Positions 35,486 to 48,060 are shown, counted from the stretch's first letter. The stretch is DNA of 64,000 nt from Monodelphis domestica (GCF_027887165.1 NC_077232.1:18864755-18928754); one strand, 5' to 3'. The notes: generated from the letters alone by a model not told the origin. A program made the numbers and translations.

Positions 35486-35735
35486 GTTTGTTGACAGATA
35501 AACAACAAGTTTTGTTTGTCCTAAATTCAATCTTAGGGTGGGATGAATTGGAACCTCATTCAGTCAGAGAGTGGGGTATTTCAAACTTAGTATCAACATT
35601 CCATTTTAAAATCCAAAGTTTAATTTATAGTAACAAGAAAAGATATGGGTGCTTGACTCTGTGTAGTGGCCAAATATTGAACACTATGTCTGTCCTGATT
35701 AAAGACTGGGTTTATCTGACTACTTTAATAACAAA
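35486..35735 (+). mobile_element. LTR fragment of the same family
   Basis: The end part GATTAAAGACTGGGTTTATCTGAC near 35697 matches the 3' part of the LTR at 34477-35092; the left part is uncertain. From 35143 to 35480 nothing is recognised. Confidence 0.4.
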
Positions 35736-35865
35736 TACTAAATTCTTATTTCAAAAATTTGAAACTTTATCTTTATCAAATACAAGGTTGCTATAATTGT
35801 TTTACAGCTCTTTGTTATATGTCTATCTTATGCCACTTTTCTACTTTTCTGTTTCTTAGCTAGTA

Positions 35866-35880
35866 TAATATATATATGTG

Positions 35881-35912
<32 letters not shown>

Positions 35913-35932
35913 ATTATTATTATTATATAGTT
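35866..35932. repeat. (TA)n-rich run
   Basis: TATATA with TGTGTA and TATTAT breaks, at the left edge of the long L1 piece. Confidence 0.9.
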
Positions 35933-35939
35933 TGAAATC

Positions 35940-38131
35940 TGGTACTGCTACACTTCTTTCCCTAACATGTTTTTCATTATTTCTTTTGCTTTCATTTTTC
36001 CAAATGATTTTTCAAATGTTTTTCTAGTTCAATATAAATAACTTTAAGATTTAGGTTTAATTTAGATAGAAGTGTCATTTTAATTATATTGGTTCTGCCC
36101 ATTCATTAATAATCAATATATCTTCAATTATTTAAATATGACTGAATAAGAAGTGCTTTTTTAAATTAGATTCATATAGTTTCTGGATTGCTTTTGAAAG
36201 ATATACTCTTGAATATTTTATTCTATCCATGGTTCATTTAAATGGATTTCTTACTATCACTTCTTAAAGGACATAGTTAATACTATTAGATAAATAGAAA
36301 TACTCACTTATGGGGTTTGTTTTATGTCCTGCTACTTTGGTAAAATTATCAGTAACTTCAATTAGTCTTCAATTGAATCTCTATGATTTTCTATGTATAT
36401 TGTCATATCATATTGAAAAATAGATAATTTTATTACCTTTGCCCATCATAATGCCTTTAATTTCTTTTTTTCTCTTATTGTTATTTATAGTATAATATTA
36501 AATAAAATTAATGATAATGGGCATCCTTGTTTTGCCACTGTTCTTATAGGAAAGGCTTCTAATTTATTTCCAATACAGATATTATTTGTTGATGGCTTTT
36601 ATTATATATTTCTTATTAATTTAAGGAAAAACAGCCTATGTTTTCAAGCATTTTTAACAGGAATGAGTGTTGTATTTTGTCAAAAGTTTTTTCTGAATAT
36701 ATTGATATGATGATATGATATTTGTTACTTTTTTTATATCAACTCTGGTAGTAGTTTTCCTAAATTAAACCATACATACATACCTAGTATAAATCTTAAC
36801 TGATCATAATATGTAGTCTTTGTGATATATTGATATAGTCTCCTGACTAATATTTTATTCATAATTTTTATTTATATTCATTAATGAAATTGACCTATAA
36901 TTTTCTTTTTCTGTTTTTTTCTCTTCATGGTTTAGGTATCAGCACTATATTTGTTTTATAAAAGGAATTTGATAGGTCTCCTTGTTTGACAATTTTTCAA
37001 ATAATTTATTTTATATTGAAATTAGATGATCTTTAAATATTTGTTAAAGTTCATTTTTAAAGCTATCTGATCTTGATGCTATTTTTCTTAGCAAGTTCTT
37101 TTATAGCCCATTCAATTTCTATTTCTAAAATAGGTTTATTTAAACATTATAGTTTCTTCTATGTTAGTATAGAAAATTAATATTTTTGTAAGAATTCATT
37201 TCACTTAAATTATTAAATTTTTTGGCATGTAATTAGACAAAATGACTCCTAATAATTGTTTTAATTTCATCATAATTTGTGAAAAATTTATACTTTTCAT
37301 TTTTGATGCTAGTGATTTGGTTTTCTTCACTTTTAAAAAATCACATCAACCAATAGTTTATATATTTTAATCAACTCTTTAATTACATTTTATATTCATT
37401 TTTGTTCATCTAATCTTTTATTTTTGAGATTTCAATTTAGTGTTTATTCATTGTTCTATTCTTTCTCTATTTTATTGACATAAATATTGAGGGATAGAAA
37501 TTTCCTCTAATTACTGCTTTTCTGTATCCCATAAGTTTTGGTATGTTGTAGCATTATTACTGTTTTTAAAATAAAATTATTTATTGTTTCTATGACTTGC
37601 TCTTTAACCCATTCATTCATTAAGGTTAAATTATTTAATCTTTCAATTTTAATTCTGTGATTCCATAGTTGCTTATTAAATATAATTTTATTGCACTATG
37701 ATCTGAAATGATGTATTTAATTTTTCTGCTCTTCTGCATTTAATTATAACTTTTTTAGTTTTACTATATCACCAATTTTTTGTAAAAGTACCATGTGCCA
37801 TTGAGAAAAAAGGTATATTCCTTTCTATTTCCATACAATTCTCTCTATATATCTAACATGTCTAACTTATCTAATATTTTCTTTATCTCTTTACTTTATT
37901 ACTTCTTTTTTAGATTTATCCAGATTTGAGAGAGCAATGTTTAAATTTTCTGCTATTATAATTTTGATATCTATTTCTATCTGTAACTCTAGTTTTTCCT
38001 TAAATAAATTTGAATGCTAAAACATTTGGTACATATATGTTAGTTATATGTTAGTATTGATAATGCTTCCATATCTATAGTATCTTTTAACATAATGTAG
38101 TGTTCCATTTTATCTTTCAGAGGATTAGAGG
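35940..38131 (-). mobile_element. Long L1 ORF2 fragment, reverse
   Basis: On the minus strand the order is endonuclease, reverse transcriptase, thumb, running from 38131 down to 35940. Recognisable + strand words include ATAATGGGCATCCTTGTTTTGCC (36516), GTTGTATTTTGTCAAAAGTTTTTTC (36669), CCCATAAGTTTTGGTATGTTGTAGC (37529) and GAGAGAGCAATGTTTAAATTTTCTGC (37928). Very degenerate and AT-rich; no long open frame. Confidence 0.8.
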
Positions 38132-38705
38132 TGTGAATTCCACAGACACTGCTCCCTGGGAAGCGCTAGGAAATTTGAAAGCTGTGATTGACCCCTGTGA
38201 AGAGGGGAAGGGACAAGAAGTCACTATAAAAAGCCCTGAACTTCTTCACCTGGTGAGAGTCCTCTGAAAGCAGTCTTCTGGAGGTTGTCTTCCATACTGA
38301 TCTTTGAGTGATGAACTGCCTCTTGGAGGTAACTTGGGGCTTGGACTGCCTCTTAGGTGAGTGAGTAGCTGGCCTTTCTTTCCTGGTGTCTGGGAAGACA
38401 TTAGTTTCAGAGAGGCCTTAACTTCTTGGAGGAGGCCATGTAGGTGGAACTCTGGGTCCTCCAGTGGAGGGTTAACAAGCCCTGCCTGTCTGAGCCAAGC
38501 ACTGGAGCAATATTTAGTGTGATAGGGTAGACATCTTCTCTATCCTCTTTTTGTATTTCTCTACTTTCACTCTTTCCACTTCTTTGTAAATAAAGGCTAT
38601 TAAAAGTGATTTTGACTTGAACTATAATACTTTAAATTGGTGACCACCATATTAATTTAGAATTCTCACATATTTAGTCAAACCCCTAAATTTAAATTCC
38701 TTACA
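38132..38705 (+). mobile_element. Solo LTR fossil at an L1/L1 junction
   Basis: TGTGAATTCC to CCTTACA; TATA-like ACTATAAAAAG near 38223, AATAAAGGCTATTAAA near 38589. Same family as 19774-20242. No matching target repeat was found at its ends. Confidence 0.65.
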
Positions 38706-39190
38706 CTAGCAATAGAACTTCTAGATCAAGATATCAACATTTTAGTCACTCTCTTTGCACAATTCCAATTTCAAAAATGATCAGTTCAAATAACAGATCC
38801 ATGAACAATGCATTAATATATCTATCTTTCCACAACCCCTCCAATACTGACTATTCCCATCTTTTGTCATCTATCATTTTACTTGGTGTGAAATGAAACC
38901 AAACCATTTTTTTATGTTTTTTCTTATGATTTGAAGCACTGCATACAAATATACTCATGAATGATTTGCAATTCTTTTCAGACCATTTTATTCCTATCTT
39001 TGGACCACTTGTCTATTGGGGAACTATTTTTGTTCTCATATATTTTACACATTGAATATCAAACTCTTTCCAAAGATATCAGTCAACTGTTTTCCTTCTT
39101 AATTTGACTACATTAATTTTGTACATGCGGGAGTTTTTTTTATATTATGTGTAATCAAAATTTATAAATATATGCATATACATATATATA
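38706..39190 (-). mobile_element. L1 late ORF2 / 3' fragment, reverse
   Basis: The reverse complement contains the region that encodes the late ORF2 part seen in marsupial L1 (the strand-reversed AGTCAGTATTGGAGGGGTTGTGG near 38840-38865). Its place relative to the piece left of the LTR is out of order for a single L1, so it is a separate insertion or a rearrangement. Unassigned from 39190 to 39735. Confidence 0.5.
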
Positions 39191-39734
39191 ATTTACCCTT
39201 TAAAATTTAATAACTCAGTCCCCATTCATATCTCGGAAAGTTATATGATCTGAATTTGTGGATTCAGATATCCTCCTCTAGGGCTTCTTCTTTGCATGAA
39301 CTCATATTTAAAAGTTTGCTTTATTCTGCTGAGGTCTGAGTAAGCCCATTCCTGATTCCTACCTTCTCTCCCTCACATCTAAATGATTCACTCAGACTTC
39401 ATTGTCATAGATTAAATATAGAGGTAGAAGTCCTCTCAGCTATTTAATCATTATCAGTCTAAAATATACAGAAAAGAAGTTCACTAACTCTACTGATATA
39501 CAAAGTAGCTGTAACCATGGATAACCTCTCCTTATATAGAGACAATTGAATATGGTATCAGAAATGAAGGAACAGTTTCTCCAACTGAACAACTACATTC
39601 CTAGGATTAATACTTCAGACTTAATTGCATGTGAAGGTGTTTGTCCATCTCTGCCATCACAACCGCCATTTTTATTTCTCTGGCAAATGGGTTTTAAGAA
39701 GCCCAACCCACAATTCCAGGAATTATCTGAGAGA

Positions 39735-39870
39735 TATGATGCAGTTGATTGAAGCTAGGAATGACTGGGTCTAAATGCTTTCTCTCTGACACTTATGAAT
39801 GTGGTCTTGGGTAAGTCATTTCAGACTCATTTTCCTTATCTTTAAAATTGTGATCATAATCTGTATAGTA
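39735..39870 (+). mobile_element. MIR-like SINE
   Basis: GGAATGACTGGGTCTAAATGC, TGGTCTTGGGTAAGTCATTTCAGACTC and TTTTCCTTATCTTTAAAATTG follow the MIR order. Confidence 0.6.
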
Positions 39871-39889
39871 ACTGCTTATTATTTTTATT

Positions 39890-40395
39890 TTATTTTTTAA
39901 TTTTACTTAATTAGTCAATTTAAAACATTTCTCCTTGGTTACAAGACTCATATTCTCCCCTTCCTCTCCCCCACCCTTCCTGTAGCTGAAGCATAATTCC
40001 ATGGGGCTTTACATGTGTCCTTGATCAAAATCTAGTTCCATGTTGTTGATGTTTGCACTAGGATGTTCATTTAGGGTCTATATCCTCAATCATATCTCCT
40101 CAACGCATGTGTTCAAGCAGTTGTTTTTCTTCAGTGTTTCTACTCCAACAGTTTTTCCTCTGAATATGGATAGTGTTCTTTCTCGTAGATCCCTCTGGGT
40201 TGTTCAGGGTCACTGCATTGCCACTAATGGAGAAGTCCATTATATTCGATTGTACCACAGTATATCAGTCTCTGTGTACAATGTTCTCCTGGTTCTGGTC
40301 CTTTCACTCTGTATCAATTCCTGGAGGTTGTTCCAGTTCACATGGAATTCCTCCAGTTTATTATTCCTTTGGGTATAATAGTATTCTAGTAACTG
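39890..40395 (-). mobile_element. L1 3' end, reverse
   Basis: Reverse of the L1 3' end at 8300-8800: shared TGTACCACAGTATATCAGTCTCTGTGTACAATGTTCTCC and CCAGTTCACATGGAATTCCTCC. Frames through it are translations of LINE sequence in the wrong strand. Confidence 0.8.
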
Positions 40396-40559
40396 CTTTT
40401 TAAAAAGTGTTATTTTCATTTTTTAAAATGATATTAAAGTACCAGTTCTTATCTGCCATATTGTGTCTTCTCAAACTGATTGTCTTGAACTAAGAAAGCA
40501 TTTTGAGAGAATAACAGAATAAAACATAGTAGTTCAATGTTACTGAAACCTTAAAAACA

Positions 40560-41130
40560 TTATTTAAGGACATACTCTGTTCAGAGCACTGTGTTAAACT
40601 TTAAAAAGGATACAAAGTTTATAAAAAATATGGCTACTATTCTCAATCATCTAAGCTTGCCTTAAGAATAGTTTATATCCAATGATTCATTTTCATCTCA
40701 TAATTTTTGATAATGGTGAAATGATTATTTATATCCACATTTTAGAAGTGACTACACTGAAAATGGGAAAAGTCAAGAGACTGTCTCAGGACTGCAGAGC
40801 AAGGAAAATATCTGGTGTAAGATACAATTCCAAATCTTCTGGACTAATACTCCAGGACTTTTTCTAACATCATCTTTCAGTGTCTGATTAATAACGCATC
40901 CCAGTGAATTGAGCAATGAATCTGGAGTTAAGAAGTTGTGAATTCAAGTCCTGTCTCAAACAATAACAGTGTCCTTGAACAAGATTTCTTTATGCCTCAG
41001 TTTTCTCCTATATAATGTAGAGATAATAATAATATTTACTTTCCCGGATTGTTGTAACAACACAATGAGATAAAATGTATAAAGCATTTCACAAACCTTT
41101 AAGTGCTATATAAATAATAGCTACTAATAT
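40560..41130 (+). mobile_element. L2-like, CORE-like and MIR-like relics in series
   Basis: 40560-40640 has the L2-like AGAGCACTGTGTTAAAC...GGATACAAAG; 40680-40870 a CORE-like pattern; 40910-41130 a MIR-like element (GAATCTGGAGTTAAGAAG, GCCTCAGTTTTCTCC, GGATTGTTGTAACAACACAATGAG). From 41130 to 42075 nothing is recognised. Confidence 0.5.
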
Positions 41131-42077
41131 TGTCAAAAAGACAATGATTTTGTGTCTTCTGTTTACCCATAAGGATTCTATATATGGGGACTTAAGACCA
41201 CTTAATCTTAGGTACATTAGGGAGAATATTATTTAAGTACATGTCTACACCTAATTGGCTGAGTTATAGGTGAATGTGAAAATAGAACATAAGGGATTGA
41301 AAAAACCATCTCTTGGTACCAACTTAGCTAGTGTCTTTGATATTACATATTATGTGAAATGAAAATCACAGATCAAATCCAGAGTAGGCTGTTAAAATGG
41401 ACTTCCTGACTCTCTTCTTCAATACTTAATGAACTATAATGCTAATGGTTCACTTTGTCCACACATGTGATGCTTCTCAAATTCCTCACTTATGTTCCTC
41501 TTCCAGAGCAGATCATCCCTAGGCAGTTGAGAATATTATTGCTCTTGTTTCTGCCTTCATTGATCTTTATAGAAATTCTTTTCATCTCACATTTCCTTTC
41601 TTGTTCCTCTGCTACATATCTTTCCTCTATAAAACACTTTTCCAACCTGTTTCTACCAATCTCACTTATTTTGACTAATGTATTTTCTTCTACTTCCATA
41701 TCTCAGTTATGTCATTTATCACTCCACAAATCTCAATTATATCTTTGAGGAAAAATAATTCCCTTTACAATGAATCTCTGAGTCATCTTGCTTGCTAGCT
41801 CACATTATTAAAGGCACCAGAATATGAGCAGATTTGTTCATCTGATTTTTATTATTCTGACTTAACCTAACTTTTGTTCTGATTTTTCATACCCTCATAG
41901 AGGAATGTTATGGAGCCAAATAACAGTCAGATATAATTCACTCATGGTTTCTTCTTGCTTTGAGAGTCTATGATCAATGATAGTTTATGTCAGAGTATAA
42001 GTTGTCCTAGCTAATATGCAACTTCCTGCTAAACTGCTGTCTTCCACCAAATGTCTCAGTGTAATAAAGAGATGAAG

Positions 42078-42345
42078 TTCATTTCCATTGTGATTCTAAA
42101 GATCCACTCTTCTGAAGATAGGCAAAAAGCCTTCTCTACCTGTGCTTCCCAACTTATTGCTATGTCCGTATACTATGGGGCAATCATCTTCATGTACTTA
42201 TAACCCATCTCAAGTTATTCTATGGACCCAGACAAAATGGCATCAGTATTCTACACCATTATTATTCCTATATATCAAATACTCTGGTCTAAAGTTTGAG
42301 GAACAAGGAAATCAGGAATGCTTTCAGAAAAGCTGCTGAGATAGG
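42078..42345 (+). pseudogene. Odorant receptor relic, helix 6-7 fragment
   Basis: Only the last quarter of an OR5B-like receptor is present. The frame reads [41 protein letters not shown], then meets a TAA near 42199, continues [21 protein letters not shown], and needs a frame change near 42275 before the RNKEIRNAFRKAA tail. The 5' three quarters are not found upstream; the sequence just before 42078 shows no receptor similarity. A SINE abuts the 3' end about ten bases further on. Clearly non-coding now. It may be the receptor of a unit whose intron sequence remains at 33.3-35.1 kb. Confidence 0.88.
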
Positions 42346-42355
42346 CAGATGGGTG

Positions 42356-42530
42356 AGGCAGCTGGGTGGATCAGTGGATTGAGAGCCAGGTCCAGAGATG
42401 GAAGGTCCTGGGTTCATATATGGCCTCAGACACTTCCTAACTGAGTGATCCTGGGTAAGCCCTATTGCCCAGCCATTACTACTCTTCTGCCTTAGAACAA
42501 ATAAACAGTAATTTAAAAAAAAAAAAACAC
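42356..42530 (+). mobile_element. tRNA-derived marsupial SINE
   Basis: Full copy with head GCAGCTGGGTGGATCAGTGGATTGAGAGCC and an A tract of 12 bases at the end. It sits right after the receptor relic, as the SINE after receptor 1 does, but the insertion point differs. Confidence 0.88.
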
Positions 42531-42539
42531 TTACCTTCT

Positions 42540-43250
42540 GAGTAAATTTTTAGAGTTGAGACTGAATATATTATTTAATGGTCACCAGTTTTTAAAATTC
42601 TAAATCCCAATGAAATACTCAAGTCAGAATAGAATTTTATGGTGGTTTATTTACAATAGAAGGAAGAAATTAAGAATGAGGGAGACTGAGGGAAAAGGGT
42701 AGAAGATCTACTCTGGCCTGGTCTGAGCCAGGGAGAGTACAGAGACTTCAGCCAAGGGGGCCTTTCCAGAAGATTAAATCTAGTTCAGCTTCCAGCCATG
42801 AGGCTTCCTCCAAGATGAGGGGCCTCCTTGGAGACTGGTGCCTTCAGAAATCCAGGGAAAGAGGATTCAGCCTTAACACTCATCACATGGTTGACTAAGG
42901 GAAGCAGTTTTAGGTCTCCATGCTTTCGTCCTCTAAGTCAAGAAACACCCCAAAAAGTCACCAAAGTTCATCACCCAGGAAGTGACGCTATATATAAAGG
43001 AAGCTATTTACATCACTTCCTTTGTGTCACATGTACTAATGGCCACTTAAACTTGGCTTAGGACAGCCCAGGGGGTCAATCAGTTGTTTCTGATTTGTCA
43101 CTTCCTTGCACAAGTGGGTCACATACCATCCTTCCCACACTTAATCCTTATGTGTGGGTGTATACATAAGGAGTAAGTGTGGGGTTATATACATTCCTGG
43201 TTGCTAAAATTCTAAATATGAAGCAGGATGGAGTAAATCTAAAATTCACA
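42540..43250 (-). mobile_element. LTR fossil, reverse, with possible ERV remnant at its 5' side
   Basis: Same family and orientation as 4977-6274 but without its inner insertion. On the minus strand it begins TGTGAATTTTAGATTT. The bases just upstream on that strand form a purine run (CGGGGGGAT), resembling a polypurine tract, so this may be a 3' LTR with some internal retroviral sequence at 43251-43690. I cannot identify any gene there. Confidence 0.6.
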
Positions 43251-43693
43251 ATCCCCCCGATGATGACTGGGAGACTAGTCTCCCCAATTGATCATTAAAC
43301 ATAATCATCTTGTACCTCTAAATCTTCTAACTAGAGGTGCATACAAAATTTTATCTTCTAAGAAAAAACTACAATAGTTAGAGATGAGAGGGAAATAGAA
43401 GAGAGAGACAGCAAAACCAATGTTTTTCTGGACTCATTGACAAAAACCAATTGGGGCAGTCCCCTTTTGGCATAAGAGTGCACATTCATATTAAATGTCC
43501 ATTCAACCTTCAGTTTAATCAACCACACCCAAAGTTCATTCAGGATCTTCTTGAGGTAGCATAGGTTTTTTCAGGCATCTTTCTGCAAATGGTTCATTCT
43601 CTGGATTTTAGGAGTTAGCAAGCTTCTTTCCTTGAATATCTTTCTCAAACAAAAAAATATCTAAATTTTGGATTTCTATGAAAATACAATCAT

Positions 43694-43860
43694 CAGTACT
43701 GTGTATTGACTCCAAGGCAGAAGAGAGGTAAGGGCTAGGCAATGGGGGTTAAGTGCTTGTCCAGGGTCACACAGTGGGGAAGTATCTGAGGCCAGATTTG
43801 AACCTAGGACTGCCCATCTCTACGCCTGGTTCTCAATCCACTGAGCCACCCAGCTTCTAC
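43694..43860 (-). mobile_element. tRNA-derived marsupial SINE
   Basis: Reverse copy lacking the extreme 3' end; TACTGTGTATTGACTCCAAGGCAG to CAATCCACTGAGCCACCCAGC. From 43865 to 44700 nothing is recognised. Confidence 0.8.
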
Positions 43861-44719
43861 CCACAGTATTTTTTTTAAGATGCTGGGAGAAAATATCTAC
43901 TAGCTATTTAAGAAATTTAAGGCTATATGAATTTTGAAATTACTTTTAAAATTTGAAATCATAATTCATCAATTTTAAGTTGAGAGAATCTATAATATGA
44001 ATCTCCTTCCTCTAGGCTACTTCTATGAATAAATATTAATTTTTTCCAATAAAAAGAGGTTGATTTTATGTTTTCCAGAGAAAACATTGTGTATTAAGTC
44101 ACTAAATTGAGGTCAAATGTCAAAAAAAAATCAAATAATTAACAAATTCTTCCCAAACATTTCATTTGTTGCCCTTCCTGGCTTCAATTACTGGGAACAA
44201 GATGCTCCTTCCATTAGCATGCTGATAACAATTCTTATTGACATCACCCCCTCAGTCTCTTCTCACCTCTTAATGGAAGGTTTGATTATAGAGTACCAAG
44301 CACCCCCAAATGACTTCTTTTAAATGAGAGCAGAAATTGGAAGTAATTCTCTACTCCATTTTGCACCTATCTCCTAGTCTGGTGTCAACTCTGCATAACA
44401 AGATACTTTGGGTGCCAGATTCCCTCATCTCACCTCCCAACCCCAACCCCAACCCCTCAGTTGTAGCTTTCCTTTACTGCCTCCTTTTGTGTGTTGTTTT
44501 TCACTTTGGATTTCAAACTCCTTCAGGGCAAGTACTATTACTACTTTTTTTCTTTGTATTCACAGATCTTAGAACAATGTCTGGTGCATATTATGCGCTT
44601 AGTATATTTTGGGGGGATTATATATGTATAATAAGGTTATTAATGAGTTTAGAGAACATTTATGAAAAAATAGACACCAATAGAGATTTAATAATGGAAT
44701 TCTAATGAAAAATGTTTTA

Positions 44720-45250
44720 AAGAACTCTTTACATAAACAATAATTAAATGAAGGAAAATGATAATGATAAAACACTATTATAAAATTTCTAGAATGTAGT
44801 TAAATCAGATCTCATGGAAAAACTTATATCCTTATAAGTATCCATTAATAAATTAGAGCATGAAAGGGTTAATAAGTTAATATACTGTCAAAATTAGAAA
44901 ATTAATATATAAAACAAATTTAAAATAGCTTAAAAGATATGAAAATAAAAATGAGTATACATTAACCAGAAATAAAATACAACTATTGAACAAATAAATA
45001 AAACTAAAATTTGATGCTGTGAAGACTAATGAAATTGAAAACTTTGTAGACAATATGATATAAAAGAAATAGAAACAAAGTAAATAAATAAAATAGAAAA
45101 TTTAAAAAGGTAAATCATAACAAAACAAAAAATAAATAAAAGGAATTATCAGAGCTTCCTATGTAAAGTTACATTCTATGTAAATTGAAAATGAAATAGG
45201 AAAAAAATTCATCAATGATGAAAATATTCAAACTAATCAAAATGAGTCAT
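44720..45250 (+). mobile_element. L1 ORF2 fragment
   Basis: AT-rich, with ACAAATAAATAAAACTAAAATTTGATGCTGTGAAGACTAATGAAAT, which reads as the NKTK-(W/F)-(F/A)-like motif of L1 ORF2 just before the reverse transcriptase core. Degenerate. Confidence 0.55.
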
Positions 45251-45817
45251 GGTCAGTTGAGAATCCAGCACCTTAAGAGGCATGTACATATCCACAAGAC
45301 TATGGTAGTTAAAAGGATCTGATAATATCTTTCATTTTCTTTTTCTCTTTTTCTTTCTGTTGTAATTAAATAATTATAAATCTAATATAGGTCTCTAAGA
45401 TTAATTTTAATTATAATATGAATATGAAAATAGGCCTAATGTTTTACTGCACATTTACAAATTAGATAAAAATTAGGAAGAGTCAACATTAAATGGGTTG
45501 TGGAAAAACAGGCATTGTAACTCATTGTTGGCTAGCTGTGAATGAGTAGAAGCATTTTTGGGAAGCAACTTGGAATTATGTAAATTAAATGACTAAAGTG
45601 TCCATATCCTTTAATCCAGAGATTCCATTCCTAACTTCACACTCTAAAGAGACCACAAGTAAAAATTCTCAGATATATCAACATATTCATAGTAGTGTTT
45701 TTTGTGATACTAAAGAACTTGAAACAAAGTTGATATCTATTGATCATAATATAGCTAATCAAATTATGGTATATGAATATAATTAATATTACTAAAGAAT
45801 AAGAAATGATTGATGTG

Positions 45818-46003
45818 AGTGCAGCTAGATGGCTCAGTGGATTGAGAGCCAGGCCTAGAGACAGGAGATCCTAAGTTCAAATCTGGCCTAGTCACTTCCT
45901 TGGGTAAGTCACTTGACCCCCATTGTCTAGCACTTACCACTCTTCTGCCTTGGAGTCAATACACAGTATTGATTCCAAGACGGAAGGAAAGGATTAAAAA
46001 AAG
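45818..46003 (+). mobile_element. tRNA-derived marsupial SINE nested in the L1
   Basis: Flanked by a 16-base direct repeat with one mismatch (AAGAAATGATTGATGT at 45801-45816 and AAGAAATGATTTATGT at 46004-46019). Head slightly short at TGCAGCTAGATGGCTCAGTGG. Confidence 0.9.
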
Positions 46004-46097
46004 AAGAAATGATTTATGTAATCAATTCAGATAAGAATTAAAAGATTTATACCAACTGATGCAGAGTGAAGTAAGTAGAGTCAAGAAAACAATACAC

Positions 46098-47044
46098 TGT
46101 GGTAGAGGCATGGAGAGAGAGAGAGGACTTGTAAGCCAAGATGCAAGAACCAAGACTGGTGACCTGCCTGTCAATCAAGAAGAAAAAACAGAATGTTCCC
46201 AGGAGTTGGCAGTTGAGCTGACCAGGGAGAGGGGACTTGGAGTCACTCTCTCTAGAGGTTGAGGCTGGCTGAAAGACCCTTAGTGGGCTGACTTGGTTTT
46301 GGGGAGCTCTTTGACCAAGGGACAAACTCTGTTCTTTCTGAGATTTTGACTGACCAAGAATTAGAGGAAAACCAGGCTGAAGGAGAGATTTTGGACTTTG
46401 TTTTCTCCCTTGGGGAGTTGTCTCAGACTGAAGGACCCTTGGGAAGGCTTCAGAAATTAAGCTGAGAGACCTTGCTGACTTTGTGAAGAAGAAGAAAGAA
46501 GAGTTTAAACAGCTATTGTCCTCCATTTCTCTAACTGTCTTAGAGTCACAGTTTGTGACTGGACTACTTTCTCAAACCTTCAAATTCTCCCTCATTTTAG
46601 ATTAAGGACATCCTCATTCCTCTTACCTCAGTTTCCTATCCTGTTATCCCAATAAATTCCTTGACTTGAAAAGGAAAAAGAAAAGAGTATCTTTATAGTT
46701 TACTCAAGGGGGTGGGGGGGGAAGCCAAAGGCTTCAAGAAGAACTGGGAGGTGAGGGTGGCAAGAAGAAGAGGATTGGAAAAGGGAGGGAGTGAAAGGGA
46801 GGAGGAGATTAGAAAGATATACTGATCCATCAGCCATCAGTAGGGATCAGTAGGCAGAACCCCAGAAAATTCCCCAGAGCAGTTCCTCCTATGTGGCAGC
46901 ATCCGTATACTAGCATCCCTCAGCATTTCTCATTCCTACCTCCATTATAACCAAGCAGCTTCAGGTTCCCTTAGCTCTAGTCAAAGCCAGAGTACAGCAG
47001 TCATTGCAAGAAGAAACAGTTTACTTCAGTTTACATCTCTATTT
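46098..47044. mobile_element. Unidentified insertion in the L1, LTR-like in part
   Basis: Bounded by an 8-base direct repeat CAATACAC at 46090-46097 and 47045-47052. The left part starts TGTGGTAG and has a poly-A-like AATAAATTCC near 46650, then a purine-rich stretch with a G run. No credible protein, although frames of up to 159 codons cross it by chance. Family not recognised; it may be composite. Confidence 0.4.
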
Positions 47045-47279
47045 CAATACACAATGACTGCAATATAAAGGAAAAGAACAACTATGGATTAAAAAAATCA
47101 AAAGCAAATAATGCAAAATTACAAAGAGCAAGCATGGTTTTAAATAAGGAGAATGCAAAGGAAAACCAAGATGATAGATCGAGGATAGCCACCCAGATGA
47201 ACTCTCCCAACATTTTCCTCAAAATGTCTTTAAAATGATGGCAAATCAAATTTTGGAGCACCATGTTCAAAGTGAGACT

Positions 47280-48060
47280 TTTTTTTAGCATAAGAAAACT
47301 TAAGAGGTCTACAGGAGCAGTTTATGACACTGGGGTGGAGGCCTGACTGGAGCCCAAACATGCACCAGTGGCAAGAGTGACTGGCAGCAGCAACAGTTTG
47401 AAGAGCTATCAGACCAGAGATGACAAGGGGAGTTAGTCAACTGGTAAGAAATACCAGAATAGTATAGAGAATAGTATAGGAGGGCTTTTGCTGCCATTAG
47501 GTACAGCTGGCATTGATTGGAAATTCTATTAACCATTTATGATTCTGAATCACTATTCAAGGGAAGAAGGAATGCTGAGGAGCAGAGGAGGTCACAAGAG
47601 AGTAGGAGCCCAGGTCACAGTTCCAAAGAAAAGAGAGCTAGGGTATCTACAGAGGACCAGGGAACCTTGATGGGTGCAAAGCATAGACCAAGAGAACAGT
47701 GATCACATCTCCTCCAAACATATACTACTATGGAAGCACCAAAAACCTACAGATCCCAAGAACAAGTTCTAAAAATAATAGTGGGAAAAAGCTTATAGCT
47801 TGGTAAAGTGCCTCCCAGATACAAGGGAGTAGAGGCCAGCAGTAACCAAAGTTCAAAGTCAAGGGAAAAAAAACCCTGGAAGAGTGAGTGAACAACAAAA
47901 ATATTTGGTCATAAAAAGCTACTACATTATTGGAGAAAACTAAAACATGAATTCAGAAGGCAATAATATGAAAATAGCTACCAAAAAAGGCCCAGAGAAA
48001 AGTGTTATTTGGACCCAAACCCAGCAAGAATTCTTAGAAGTTTTAATAAAGAAATGAGTG
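47280..48060 (+). mobile_element. Possible L1 5' region
   Basis: GC-richer, with GAAGCACCAAAAACC and AGCAAGAATTCTTAGAAGTTTTAATAAAGAAATGAG, which resembles the 5' UTR to ORF1 passage of L1-type elements. Similar texture at 50640-51300. Weak call. A T8G10 run follows at about 48065-48082. Confidence 0.3.

Larger units (their letters stand above)
45470..47170 (+). mobile_element. L1 late ORF2 / 3' end, split by two insertions
   Basis: 45470-45816 reads as the end of L1 ORF2 (ATTGTAACTCATTGTTGG, TTGGGAAGCAACTTGGAATTATG, TGATACTAAAGAACTTG). It resumes after a SINE at 46004-46097 (CCAACTGATGCAGAGTGAAGTAAGTAGAGTC) and after a second insertion at 47045 (CAATACACAATGACTGCAATATAAAGG). Confidence 0.65.

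Noticed and set aside
46047-46526. Open frame of 159 codons on the minus strand
   Set aside because: It spans the L1 end and an inserted repeat; it is Ser/Leu rich and shows no known domain.
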